A stretch of DNA of 64,000 nucleotides from Ulva prolifera (lineage: Eukaryota > Chlorophyta > Ulvophyceae > Ulvales > Ulvaceae): NCBI GenBank assembly GCA_023078555.1, contig CM041202.1:5318522-5382521 (forward strand), read 5' to 3'. The notes under the pieces were generated by a model, which worked only from the letters and a program-made list of their open reading frames with translations, was not told the origin of the DNA and searched no databases. Positions 24,649 to 34,459 of this stretch are shown here, in pieces (position 1 is the first letter of the stretch; every line of letters begins with the position of its first letter). A program made the translations under genes and the position numbers.

Positions 24649-25015
24649 TCATGCAAGAAGTGATACCAGTGCACCCACGCCTTCAATCTCTTTGGCGGCA
24701 TCCTCGAACGGCTGTCCCGGATCAAAGTCACTGCCGCGCGGGCCGCCCGCGAAGGCACCCGCCCCGCAGCCGCCGCCGCACGCACCGGCACAACCGGCAG
24801 CTTCGCCTCTCGCCTCTGCGGCGTTGTCCTCTTCCAGACTAAACTGAACCGCGTGCGCCGCGTCGGTCCACTGCCGCTTGCGCTCCGCCATTGTGGCACA
24901 GGGGAACCCCCGACCGGCCCAGTACGCGGCCTCCACCTCGTCCGCCCAGCCTGGCCGCTCGCACGCGTACCACGGCATCATCGCCATAAAGGGCTGCACG
25001 GCACCATATCATCAC
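24649..25015 (-). CDS. Probable last exon of GRDP-like gene (Gly/Cys-rich C-terminus)
   Basis: The minus-strand frame encodes MPWYACERPGWADEVEAAYW, then RKRQWTDAAHAVQF, followed by a Cys/Gly run (CAGACGGGCGAGAFAGG) and an acidic tail before the stop. Plant glycine-rich-domain proteins (GRDP, DUF1399) end in such a Gly/Cys tract. The DUF1399 exon lies about 5 kb upstream on the same strand, so I assign this as the 3' end of that gene. Another candidate exon at about 25530-25690 (reading ADFDAGEGPAAAAEAGRLAA) may precede it. The joins are not resolved. Confidence 0.5.
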
Positions 25016-26199
25016 AGTCGCTCACATCGTGTCAAGCAATGTCAATCCACGGCTTTCGAGATGCTGGCACGAGTTGCCGACGGCCGCCATCCGGACTTGT
25101 GATGGTCCCGAAAGGGACACGGCGTGTGATACCAATTAGTGTACGACTACGTGGACTGAACCGACACGGTCCTGGGAGCCGCTCCTAACGCTGTGTCTTC
25201 TCCGCCCGATGTGCCGCCCATGTGTAAGGTATGTAGGGCGTCAGCAGCAGCATAGCATCTCGAGTCCCTGATGGCGCAGAGCAGATGCAAGCTACGGGGA
25301 GGGGGGAGGGGGGGGAGTCGCACCCGTGTTGGGTCGCCACCGCGGCGCGCATGCAGCGATGTCAGGCGCTTGGCTATGTATCCATTGCTCGGCAGGTGCC
25401 GGCACTGCAGCGCCGGGGTGATATAGCTACTGCTGACGATGTGCAGCGCAGGCGACAGGTCACGCTGGGAGTAGTGGAGCACATGGCGGCCGTCCTGCAG
25501 CAGCTTGATCGACTTTGAGCAGGGCACGGTCATCATGAGGAGGAGACTCCGGGAGAGAGCGATGGCGGCCGCGAGCGCCGCGAGCCGGCCCGCCTCGGCC
25601 GCTGCCGCTGGGCCCTCCCCCGCATCAAAGTCTGCACAACGGCGCTTGTGTCTGCCACGTCCAGATCCGAGAGGCTTCGTGGGCGAATTGTGGCACCAGA
25701 CCAGGCACTGTCTGAGGCAAAACAGCTGCGTGTAGGGGGGCAAGTTGGGCCCTTCTGCAACGTCCGTGCCGTGGTTGCCATTGCACTTGCACAACATACG
25801 GCTCGAATTTCAAGTGCATGGGTGCAGACAGCTGGCGACTGCGGGTTCAAAGAATCGCGACGTCTGTTTGTTGCATGGAAACTACAGCATGATACAACTT
25901 TCAGTACGATGGATAGTGTGGTATATAGGATGTTGGTGCGCCAGCAGGTGCGGAGACGCCATGCACACAGCACCCGCCTGTGGCTGGCGTTGCAGCAGCT
26001 CATGCATAGCAGCACCACTCCTCTGCATGTCGTCGTCCACATCATACGGAACCCATTCGACGTTGGCAGGGTCGTGTCTGGGACATTGATGTCACAAGGG
26101 CTTCAGTGAAATGAACGGGACATCGCAAGAAATTCAGTAGAATGAACACAAACAGACAAGCAAACACATGATCTTGCTTAACGTGACTGGTATGACTGC

Positions 26200-26463
26200 C
26201 AGTGGGGAAAGGCACCAAATTGAGCGCCTCCGAGCTGGAGTCCAGCTGTGAGCGCCAGCTTGAGGCCGTCCGCGCCTCCGCAGGCGGCGCGGGTGCCGCC
26301 CGGCCCGCTCAGCGCCTCTCCTGCATGCTGCGGGCTGCGGTCACAGCTGTGTTACAACTTGTTACACGTGTATCTCAAAAGGACCCAGGCGAAGAGGCTC
26401 GGAGTTTGCGGTGGCCAGTGTGACGCCTGCCGCCAGTGCTGGGACACCTTGCGGCATGTGTAG
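26200..26463 (+). CDS. Uncertain exon-like segment with Cys-pair motif
   Basis: On the plus strand, after TGACTGCCAG, a frame reads KLSASELESSCERQLEAVRA; a shifted frame ends with RLGVCGGQCDACRQCW before a stop. The Cys spacing recalls CXXC-type zinc-binding segments, but it is too short and frame-split to assign. It sits opposite the GRDP-like gene, so it may be an unrelated remnant or chance. Confidence 0.2.
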
Positions 26464-27040
26464 GACCGCCAAACAGACATTCGACCTACAACTTCAAAAC
26501 GTGTTCTTCTTTTTAGACGCTGATGCTGACGCAGTCGCTAACTGGAACAGGTATTTGCTGGACTGCATAAACTAAACTTAGCAGGGTGAGCGCGGGCAGC
26601 AGTGCTGGGTCGTCGTGCCCGATCATATATAACAATTCTGAATATTCAGGTCTACCTTCTGGGTGGCAGCCCTGGAAATGCTGCAGAGCGACCCAACACT
26701 GGCGGGCAGCGCACCAGGGTCAAGCAGCACCAGGCGGGCGTGAGCGCGGCAGTCCTGGCTGCTTGTGTTGCTCCAGACACCTGCATCAGCGCGTGTGGTG
26801 GGTCCCCTGAGAATCTCCGGCACTGCAGTTGAGCACTGGGAGCGCCTCGTGCAGACAAGGAGGCAGAGATGGGGTACGGTGCTCGCGTTCATGACAACAT
26901 GCGCCAGTCTGGCCCCGATGAAACGCATTTGGCTGCCCAGACGTCTGACTGCAAGGCCGGACAACGCACACGTTGGCGCAGCTGCAGCTGACGGCGGTCT
27001 GATAATTTCACAAACCCAGTCATGAAGTATCTAAACAGTG

Positions 27041-27733
27041 CTACATGGCCTTGAAGCCAGGCATCCAGACAGCTGATTGGGCCCCGGGGTTCATCAGGGC
27101 CAGGCTTGAGAAAGTACGCCGCCCCCGCACCTCGCTTCGTCGCCTCCAGCTCAGATCGCCGTACAGCGCACAGTGAAGTCTCGAACACCGCGTTCGCAAG
27201 CACAAGGCATCGCACGACATGCCGTACATGCATGCATACGCCGGGGTCGCACCGTAGAGCACGCCCCAGTCCTTGTCTCCGCTGCGGATGAGGAGCGCGC
27301 GCATGCCCTACATGCATGCATACGCCGGGGTCGCACCGTAGAGCACGCCCCAGTCCTTGTCGCCGCTGCGGATGAGAAATGCGCGCATGCCGTGCTTTAC
27401 ACACAGGCCCATCGCGGCGGGCCCGCACTCCCCGAGGTCGATCTGCTGGCCATCCCTCAACGTCCAAAGTGCAGCGTCGGCGGGCTCCGGCCGGTCGGGC
27501 AGGGTGGTGAGGTTGACGGAGTGAGCGGTAGCTGCCGGGAAGGCGGTGGCTTCCGGGACGTCGCCGCTGGCAAACACCTCGACCGCAGTCGCCAGGTGCC
27601 TCGACGTGTTGGTCACGCGTGCCTGCACCCACCCCATTCGCACTGCATCACATGCATGCGTCGTTTGATGTGTGATTTGGCCGCGTGCGAGTCTCATGCT
27701 GAGACCATTCAATGAGCGTTTGCTCTTGGCCAA
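27041..27733 (-). CDS. GRDP-like gene, internal exon region with duplicated 84-bp unit
   Basis: Minus-strand reading gives WVQARVTNTSRHLATAVEVF, LWTLRDGQQIDLGECG and MRAFLIRSGDKDWGVLYG, which resembles the region after the C2-like parts of GRDP proteins. An 84-bp unit (28 codons, in frame) is tandemly duplicated, with starts about 27225 and 27309, so SGDKDWGVLYGATPAY occurs twice. In the upstream unit the reading ends in TAG (27307-27309) where the other copy has TAC. A shifted frame below about 27220 reads ATKRGAGAAYFLKPGPDEPR, also plausible coding. Either an intron removes the stop or this copy is damaged. Confidence 0.45.
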
Positions 27734-27744
27734 GACAACACACG

Positions 27745-28170
27745 CTAGGCTGTCCTACAGGACCAGGCCAGTCGGAGCGGTGACACTATTGCACACGCAC
27801 AGCACGGCGCCGCAGCACCCGCAGCACAGAAGCGCACCAGCAGCTTGCGGCCAGTGAAGCTGTCGCTGCTGCGCGACGCTGACACGGGCACGAGGAAGGA
27901 GCGGGTCTCTGCGGCGTCCAGGCCCTGGCCGTTGACCGCGTCGGTCGGCAGCAGCAGCTCCGGCTGCGACACGTGCGCCGCCGCGGACGCATGCTCTGCG
28001 TTCACTGCCGCAGGCGCTTGCTCCTTGACCGCCGGCGCCGCCGGGCCGGAGTACAAGGAGCGGTAGCGCGGCGTGAGCGACAGGGTTACAGCCGCCGTGG
28101 TGCGGCCGCGGTGGCCGCGGAGCTTCACCGGCAGCTCCACGACCACCCGCGGTTCGGCAGCCACGGTGGA
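27745..28170 (-). CDS. GRDP-like gene, internal exon
   Basis: An open minus-strand frame reads VAAEPRVVVELPVKLRGHRG, continues with TTAAVTLSLTPRYRSLYSG and ends near DSFTGRKLLVRF. It uses Ala/Gly/Arg codons rich in G/C at the third position, like the neighbouring exons. No start is needed: it follows sequence with an AG acceptor and lies between the DUF1399 exon and the 27-kb exons. It has no strong domain match on its own. Confidence 0.45.
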   Translation of the reverse strand, partial: STVAAEPRVVVELPVKLRGHRGRTTAAVTLSLTPRYRSLYSGPAAPAVKEQAPAAVNAEHASAAAHVSQPELLLPTDAVNGQGLDAAETRSFLVPVSASRSSDSFTGRKLLVRFCAAGAAAPCCACAIVSPLRLAWSCRTA

Positions 28171-28274
28171 GGTTTTCTACATGCAGAGCCCCGCGTTGAA
28201 CGGGGGTGTATGCAGCCGCACACGCAAGGCAATCAACTGCATGCATGTGGTGACGCCCGGCAATGACTACGCAG

Positions 28275-28487
28275 GTCTCGGATAGGTTGCAGCAGGGCAA
28301 TGCGGAGATGTATCGGAAGTCGCGGCTTGTCATCTCACGCGAGCAAGGGCTGCGGGCCTGGAGGATGCGACCCTGCCGGACTGAGGTGCGGGCGCGGTTG
28401 TAGTGTGATTGTGTGTATGTTGCTGCTGTTGTGGATGAGATGCTTTTGTGGTGTTTGTCTTCTCCCGTTGACTCTGTTGTAACATAT
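28275..28487 (-). mobile_element. Partial copy of the 19453 inverted-repeat element
   Basis: The segment from GGCAATGCGGAGATGTATCG through CCTGCCGGACTGAGG to TCTCCCGTTGACTC matches one end plus the adjacent interior of the 517-bp element, in inverted orientation. It lies between candidate exons of the GRDP-like gene, so it would be intronic. Confidence 0.6.
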
Positions 28488-28567
28488 AATCGTGAAAAAA
28501 TGTAGGTCTCAGATAGTGCCACTATCATGCAGTGCATGATTTGGCAAAACTGACAGATTCAACAACA

Positions 28568-28906
28568 TCATCTCACAGAGTCGGAGCGCAATTTGATCTG
28601 AGAGACGCCAAATGCTGCAGTCATAGCGAGGAGATGACATCGCACTTTCAGCCAATCGGCAAAATTGACCGTGGTCGATGCGGTACAGGAGCGCTTGCCC
28701 TGCTGCACGCGGATGCGGAGGGTGAGGTGCACAGCAGATTCTACCTCCAACCGGCTCGGCTGCAGGTTGCATCGCGCTGCTGGCGCCGCAAAGAACGGAG
28801 GAATTGGCGGCTTGGAGATCGTCGCTTCGGACTGCAGTGCTTGACCGGCGCCGCCGCTGGAGCTGCCGTTTGCGGACCATGCGACGCCGCTAAGCTGGAC
28901 GAGCAT
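28568..28906 (-). CDS. GRDP-like gene, candidate internal exon
   Basis: The minus-strand frame includes SKPPIPPFFAAPAARCNLQP, then VESAVHLTLRIRVQQGKRSC. This is plausible for the C2-like beta-rich segment that follows DUF1399 in plant GRDPs. Position and strand agree with the exons on both sides. Exact borders are unresolved. Confidence 0.38.
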   Translation of the reverse strand: MLVQLSGVAWSANGSSSGGAGQALQSEATISKPPIPPFFAAPAARCNLQPSRLEVESAVHLTLRIRVQQGKRSCTASTTVNFADWLKVRCHLLAMTAAFGVSQIKLRSDSVR

Positions 28907-29064
28907 GCTAGATGGGGGCGCCTCTGCACACGATCGCAGGTGAGCTCAGGTGGTTTGAAGTGCGCTGAATTGGCTGTATGCATATGTGTATCTGTAACAG
29001 CACGGTGCTAGTGTTTTTATTGGATTTCTTACTTACATCAGTTTTTATTCTCATTTTGCAAGAG

Positions 29065-29236
29065 GCCTCGCCACCTTTGTCCTTGTGACGCACATCTGTG
29101 CTCCGCAGCTGGCTTGTCCCGAACGGCGCCTGTCCATATCTCGCGATTCTCATACGGAATGATGTAGATAGCCTCGAATACGTCCTCTGTTTTATCATCG
29201 CACAGATGTGCGTCACAAGGACAAAGGTGGCGAGGC
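29065..29236. repeat. 37-bp perfect inverted repeat around a 98-bp spacer
   Basis: Arm 29065-29101 (GCCTCGCCACCTTTGTCCTT and on) is the exact reverse complement of 29200-29236. Each arm is a TGTTACA-family head variant (CACAAGGACAAAGGTGGCG), so two heads face each other. The right-hand copy continues into the GGGCAGCACCGCG block. Confidence 0.85.
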
Positions 29237-29672
29237 GGGCAGCACCGCGAAGAAGAGCACAGATGTGTCTGCATGATCCAAAACCAGTGCGGCTTAACGG
29301 TGTGGGGTGTACTACAAGGCAAAACCTGAAGCGGCAGGTAGCACCGCACAGACCACATGCATCACCAGCACAGGGACACAGCACGATCAAGCCACCACGG
29401 CACGGGGTGTGTAGACAACACTCATACGTGCGCCCTGGCGCCCACGCAAATTCGCCACAACGTGAAGAGCACTGGAACGGCGATGCAACGGTGCTCAACA
29501 CTGCGCCACTCAACACACATTGTACACTCAGCAAATATGAGCCTCATCCAGCTCTTGGGCTGAATCTTGTGGTCCCTTGCACCGCATGCAGTGCTGCGGC
29601 GCATCGTGTCACGGCAGAATACCCCCGCATACTCAAGCCAGAAGTGATCAGTCCCATGAGCTGCAGATTCTG

Positions 29673-30041
29673 TCAGATCGTCCGCACACCGGGCGTGCAG
29701 TCGCGTTGCTGCTGCGGGGTGAGGCGCGTCGGGATGCCTCGGAAGATGCCGCCAGTGCGAAAGAACCTCTCATCGGCGCCCTGGAACAGGCGCTCCATCG
29801 TGCGTTGCAGGCTCTGCAGCTTGGAGCCGGTCAAGCGGTCGTTGATGGAGTCGTCGTGGCTGAGGTGGCGGCCGAGGATGGCCTCGGTGTCGGCCTTGTA
29901 GCGTTGCGGCAGCCTAAGCTCATATGCATGTGAGTGCCACATGAGGTCGATGTCGTACGTCGGGCACAACTGCGCCCCTGGGTTGGCCTCAGGCTGGCGG
30001 AAGGTCAGGAACGTGATGTACCTGCACGAGACGTTGCTCAC
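29673..30041 (-). CDS. GRDP-like protein, DUF1399 exon
   Basis: The frame reads VSNVSCRYITFLTFRQPEAN, then CPTYDIDLMWHSHAYE, YKADTEAILGRHLSHDDSIN, and DRLTGSKLQSLQRTMERLF. The YDIDLMWHSH motif followed by Y..DTEAILG..L.HDDS is the signature of DUF1399 in plant and algal glycine-rich-domain proteins, which are linked in Arabidopsis to development and stress responses. Only the second half of the domain is in this exon; the N-terminal part was not found upstream with confidence. Downstream minus-strand exons (28.9 to 24.6 kb) probably complete the gene, which ends in a Gly/Cys-rich tail. Family assignment is firm for this exon; the gene model is tentative. Confidence 0.75.
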   Translation of the reverse strand: MSNVSCRYITFLTFRQPEANPGAQLCPTYDIDLMWHSHAYELRLPQRYKADTEAILGRHLSHDDSINDRLTGSKLQSLQRTMERLFQGADERFFRTGGIFRGIPTRLTPQQQRDCTPGVRTI

Positions 30042-30159
30042 ACGCCGGCCGATGTCATCGAAATGTCCATATTCAATGAAGGTGGTCGGATGCGATGCAG
30101 GCTTGTGTCGCGAGCTTGATGTGCGAACACGAGCCCAGCGCCGCGGCTCAGCGGCTGAT

Positions 30160-30239
30160 GGAGGGGAAACAGTACCCGCATGCGTGGGCGCCGGTCAGCG
30201 CTGACCGGCGCCCACGCATGCGGGAACTGTCTCCCCTCC
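30160..30239. repeat. 80-bp hairpin, 40-bp arms without loop
   Basis: GGAGGGGAAACAGTACCCGC and the following 20 bases pair with the right arm ending CTGTCTCCCCTCC, with only two mismatches. The centre is GTCAGC|GCTGAC. It lies just upstream of the DUF1399 exon on the minus strand. Confidence 0.92.
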
Positions 30240-30249
30240 GCCACTATTC

Positions 30250-31081
30250 CTGAAAGGCCATGCCAGCACCAGCCCGTACGTGCACAAACACGTCGGTCGA
30301 GAACGCGCAAGGCAGCTAGCTTCGCCGGCCCCCGGGCGCCCGCGGGCCGACGTCGACCGGGCGGGCTGCAGACCGTAAATTATTCACCAGTTGAGATTCG
30401 GACAATCAACTCTAGGGTTTACGGGCTTGGTGTGTTCGCTAACCGGGCTGCACTGAGAGTCTTGCGTGAAACGACGGCGGCAAGCGTGCATATTGTGGAC
30501 AGATTTCTTTCAAAAACTTGGTACCGGTGCTGCGTGCGGCTCCGGGGCTGCGGCAATACCAGACGTGCACTCGTCGATTTGACTGGTGAACTTCGCCGGA
30601 GTCGTCGTTGTCCGTCACATCGCAGCGCCGGCGCCATGACTGCAGTCGACCACTCGGACTTGCCTCCGGAAAAGAATGCGGCCGCATGCTGGGCCCTGCC
30701 GGTTCCGGAACACTCACGGATCCTTTTATATTTGAGGTACGTATCCCAGTACGAGGATGCCGCCTGCCCTTAAGCGCTCATGCATAGATACTGGAATTCG
30801 ATTCTTGGTCACTCACAAATCTTAAAAAGCATGCACTCGGGCTGGAAGAGCTGCTGGACATGCAAGGTTGACAAGTGGGCCTCCATCACATGCAGCTCAG
30901 AGTGCAGCTCCGATCTTGATGGGTAGCTGTTTGGCACTCCACCAAGCCTACAGTATACAGAACCTGCAGTCACATCCACATGCGCACAAACAGCTTGGCT
31001 GAGCATGCTGTGCATGCTCACAAGCTTGAGTCTGATGATGTGGTTGCATGTGGCAGGCATGGGTGGCTGGGTACCGGTGTG
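30250..31081. other. Intergenic, no supported gene
   Basis: The missing first exon of the GRDP-like gene should lie here or further right, but no frame shows the N-terminal DUF1399 pattern. No other recognisable feature. Confidence 0.35.
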
Positions 31082-31752
31082 TGTTACAGGGACAAAGCGG
31101 GATGGGCCGGTAGCGCCACCAGGACAACGAGGAAGCACACGAACAACCCAAAGCACGCGCTCCAGGACAGCGACAGCCACCTCAAATCCGACCAATCTCA
31201 GGGCCACATCACAGCAAGCGCCCGCACACAGCACCCCACCTCAGCCCGACAGGAACCCACAGAACATGCACCCACACACCCCCCCACCACACCCACACAC
31301 CCGTCCCCGGTCAATCTTCCAAATCACGCACCCTGCGCCAGCATATGCAGTACGACCCCGCCACCCGCGCGGCCGCGGCGGCCCAAGCTGGCCGCCCGGC
31401 CGGCGCCGGCCCAGTGTGGAAGCCATCGGGGGCCCCCATGTCCCCCTATCCCATCTCCATCCCCCACTGCCGCCGTCCCCGGCTGCACCCCCGTACCCGG
31501 ACAGATCAGCTCCGAGCCGCCGGTGGAGCAACACGGCACCGCCGCCGTCGCCGAACTCCTCAGAACAGAGCACGCCCAAGGCACAGCACCCACGGAATCT
31601 GTCCGCGGGCCGGGTCACGCGGAAGAGGCGGCGCGCGCTGTCCAACAGTGCGCCCGAGCCGCGGCCGAAGCCCGGTGTGCGAGGGAGGCGCGGGGACGCC
31701 GCGGGCGGCTTGCCGCTCAGGCCGGATGGCCTGTGAGCAGCGAGAGGTCATC
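31082..31752 (+). repeat. TGTTACA-family dispersed repeat, near full length
   Basis: Starts TGTTACAGGGACAAAGCGGG, passes a CACACCC-rich centre and a GC-rich segment, and ends TTGCCGCTCAGGCCGGATGG, then GCGAGAGGTCAT. The end block recurs at 33970 and, inverted, at 11157. Overlapping long ORFs are compositional. Confidence 0.6.
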
Positions 31753-31759
31753 ACATGGG

Positions 31760-32200
31760 ACCACAAGTCCCGTCAAGACTGCCTTGCCCGCGTGGCAGGC
31801 CATCAGCGGGGCAGCGGCGTGAACCTGACGCGTGACGGCGCGGCAGAGATGTCGTGGAGATGTCGCGCATCGCGTTCTCCAGGAACTCAGGCCGCCGTCG
31901 CGAGATCGCGCCCGCCCCGGCCACAGGGCCCTGCAGCCACATTGGCAAGCCTGTTGAGGAACGCAAACGCAGCCGGGCCCACACGCCCGTATGTTTCATG
32001 GACAGCGGGACCAGGCTGAGCCCCCCAACGCCTGCGCGGCCGTACTTATCGCGCTTCCGCCTGTCGGCGGCCTCCGCCGACGCCGTCGCGCAGCGCCGCC
32101 GCGCGAACGTTGAAACGTGCAAGTGGGTGGGTGACACACACGTCGCCGATCACCGGGGCGCTAAAAATGAACGCAAGTATGTCGCCTCGCTGGGCGCCCA
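31760..32200 (-). pseudogene. Frameshifted reverse transcriptase C-terminal remnant
   Basis: Three successive minus-strand frames carry pieces of one conserved C-terminal module. First APVIGDVCVTHPLARFNVRA, then RRKRDKYGRAGVGGLSLVPL, then GPAAFAFLNRLANVAAG. The order (DV.VTHPLA, KR.KY, F/LVPL...G.WG, FLNRLA) is common at the C-terminal end of algal and protist non-LTR-type reverse transcriptases. The reading frame shifts at least twice, so it cannot encode a continuous protein. It may derive from the same broad family as the intact ORF at 2-2827, whose own C-terminus lies outside the window. Confidence 0.55.
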
Positions 32201-33150
32201 TGCGCGACCGGGGGAGGGCGGCCGATGGGGCGCCCTGCTCGGGGCTCGCGTGCGGCTAGCGCTGTCCGTCGCAGGGCAGGCGAGCGGCCGTCGGCGCACA
32301 GGGGAGGTCCCCTGCGGCTGCAGCGGGGCCGGCTGGGGCCTCTGATGCTGGGAGTGGGCGCGTCATCTCATCCGATCCCGTCTCATCCCATCCGAGTCGT
32401 CATCCGTCGACACGACAGCAGCTGCGTAGGTGGTGGGAGGGGGGACCTGGCCATGGGCGCCAAGAGGGGTTGCGGGCGCGACCGAGGCAAGGCAGGCGGA
32501 GGGATCGGGAGGGGCTGCGCATGCTGTAGATGCGGGGGGGCAGAGGGGTCGTGGAGCGTGGCTGGGTGTGTACTTGATTCTTTCGCGGTCCTGCCCGCCT
32601 CGCCACCTAGACCCTTCTAACATACTACAGTCCCGGAATTCGGAGTTGTCAATGTCCAAATGGATACGGCTATGTAATAATGCATACATACACAGTATGG
32701 CAGGCTCTGTAGGAGTGGCTGCGATGACTTGACTGCTGCTTGGACCGGCTTGCATCAGGAGGCAGTGGCGTTACAGGCGCGGGTTGCTTTGCGTGGTGTT
32801 GGTCTTTGAAGGGCTGCATGGTCGGTGGTAGGGTATTGGATGTGGCTTGGTCGTGTGCCGTTATTCTTCAGAACTCCTCGTGCTGCGCACTACTCCTGCT
32901 CCTGCAGTGCTACCCTCCGCCTCATGTGGCGCCTTTGTTTTGGCAGACTGTATTAAGCAGACACGCTCAGGCCGTACGCAGCCCCAAATGCAGGGCGCTG
33001 CATCAAAGGCCGTTCCCTGAGTCAACTAGCACTGTGTGCGGGAGTGGGTGATGTTGTCGATGTGCCATCCCCAGTGGGGGTGATGGATGTTGCCAATGGC
33101 AGTGACTGGCTGCTGAATGCCGCGCGTCCAGGTGTCCACGCAAGCGTGTG
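32201..33150. other. Intergenic with SINE fragment
   Basis: A plus-strand SINE-body fragment (GGAATTCGGAGTTGTCAATG onward) lies at 32632-32685. The rest shows no convincing exon. Confidence 0.4.
32632..32685 (+). repeat. SINE-body fragment
   Basis: CGGAGTTGTCAATGTCCAAA and the following TGGATACGGCT match the SINE body; head and TTTAC tail are absent. Confidence 0.6.
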
Positions 33151-33459
33151 TGTGACAAGCATGATGCTGGAGTGGCCGGCAGCACCACCGGGGCAATGAA
33201 CGCCACCAACTTGCATGCATGACAGCACATGCCCACCAAACGTCAAACCCGACCACGGTGCCCTAGCACACTAGCAGCATGAAAGAGACGCACCGAACAC
33301 GCACACTCACACCCACTCAGTCATGGTACACCCAGCCCCACACCCACACTGCAGCACCCCCCCAACCCACAAGCCGCAAACACACACAGCCCCGGCCCTC
33401 ACACAAAACGGCCCCGCTGCCAGCGCGGCCACGATGGCCCAAGCTGTCAGCGGCGCCAG

Positions 33460-33500
<41 letters not shown>

Positions 33501-33970
33501 CCTTCGCACTCCACATCATTTCATAGATGATCCCCCCTCGCGCATCCCCCCTCGCACAGCCTCCCCGCACCTTCATCCCCTGCAGGTGCTGCCCAGGCTG
33601 TGCACATGTGCACAGCCAGGGTAGCCGCAGCGCTGCGGCGCAGCAACATAGCAGCGCCGTACGGCGTCAGCACGCCTGGGCGTCGTCGTCGGGCGACGTC
33701 AGCACGCCTGGGCCACAGCACGCCCAAGCCGCAGCACACTGTGGCATGTGGCGGCGCGCCTGGGCGTGCCCATTCATCTCACTTAGCATGAGGAGGAATG
33801 GAGTGCACTTGAGCCGGCGCCCGGTGGCTGGCCAAGCGCCCACATTGAGGAGGAAACGCGCGCCTGCATGCATGCACCCTCAGGCCAGCGAGCGCAGGGA
33901 GGCCAGGGTTATGTCGGGGGGCCCGCCGCTCAGGCCGGACGGCCAGTGAGGGCCCGGGGCGAGAGGTCAT
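33151..33970 (+). repeat. TGTTACA-family dispersed repeat with 38-nt poly-C
   Basis: A diverged head (TGTGACAAGC, then GGCCGGCAGCACCACCGGGG) leads to a CA-rich centre and a pure run of 38 C at 33460-33497. It ends CCGCTCAGGCCGGACGGCCA, then GCGAGAGGTCAT, the family end block. Confidence 0.55.
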
Positions 33971-34067
33971 CTCTGAGAGTCACAGGTCTGTTAGCCCCGT
34001 TAGAACAGTCCCGTTATAACAGTCCCGTTGTAAAATAATGAGCTGCGCATGCATGTGTGGACTTGTA

Positions 34068-34075
34068 CTGGTGGC
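34068..34075. repeat. Left 8-bp target-site duplication CTGGTGGC
   Basis: Identical to 46928-46935. It directly abuts the left terminus CTAGGTTGGGT. Confidence 0.88.
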
Positions 34076-34078
34076 CTA

Positions 34079-34165
34079 GGTTGGGTCGAGCCCGATCCCC
34101 CGATGTCGGGATTTTTCAAATCGGGCCCGATAAATCGGGAATTTTCGGCTAGATCCGGATAAAAA
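34079..34165. promoter_or_regulatory. Left subterminal CCCGATAAATCGGG palindrome cluster
   Basis: AATCGGGCCCGATAAATCGG with neighbouring CCCGAT copies repeats the arrangement at the opposite terminus (46850-46915). Such subterminal palindromes are plausible transposase-binding sites; this is inference. Confidence 0.6.
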
Positions 34166-34459
34166 ATTTGAATATGTAGGGATGTCTACAACTGGACGCA
34201 CTTCAGTCGAGCTGCCCAAAGTTTGACATAAAATTGATTCCAATGAAGCGAGAAAACATCATCATAGCGCTTTAATTGTAGTCTTGCATGATTTGTGATG
34301 GATTTATATGAGCAGCATTCACTGATGGCACTGCTATGACTGGCTGCTCGGATGTGTCCAATCATAAGATCGCAACAGCACTCCACAATGCAATCCGGTG
34401 GGTCCAAAGCCACCTGATTAATAATTAATCATTGCATCTTTATATACATATGTGTGTCT

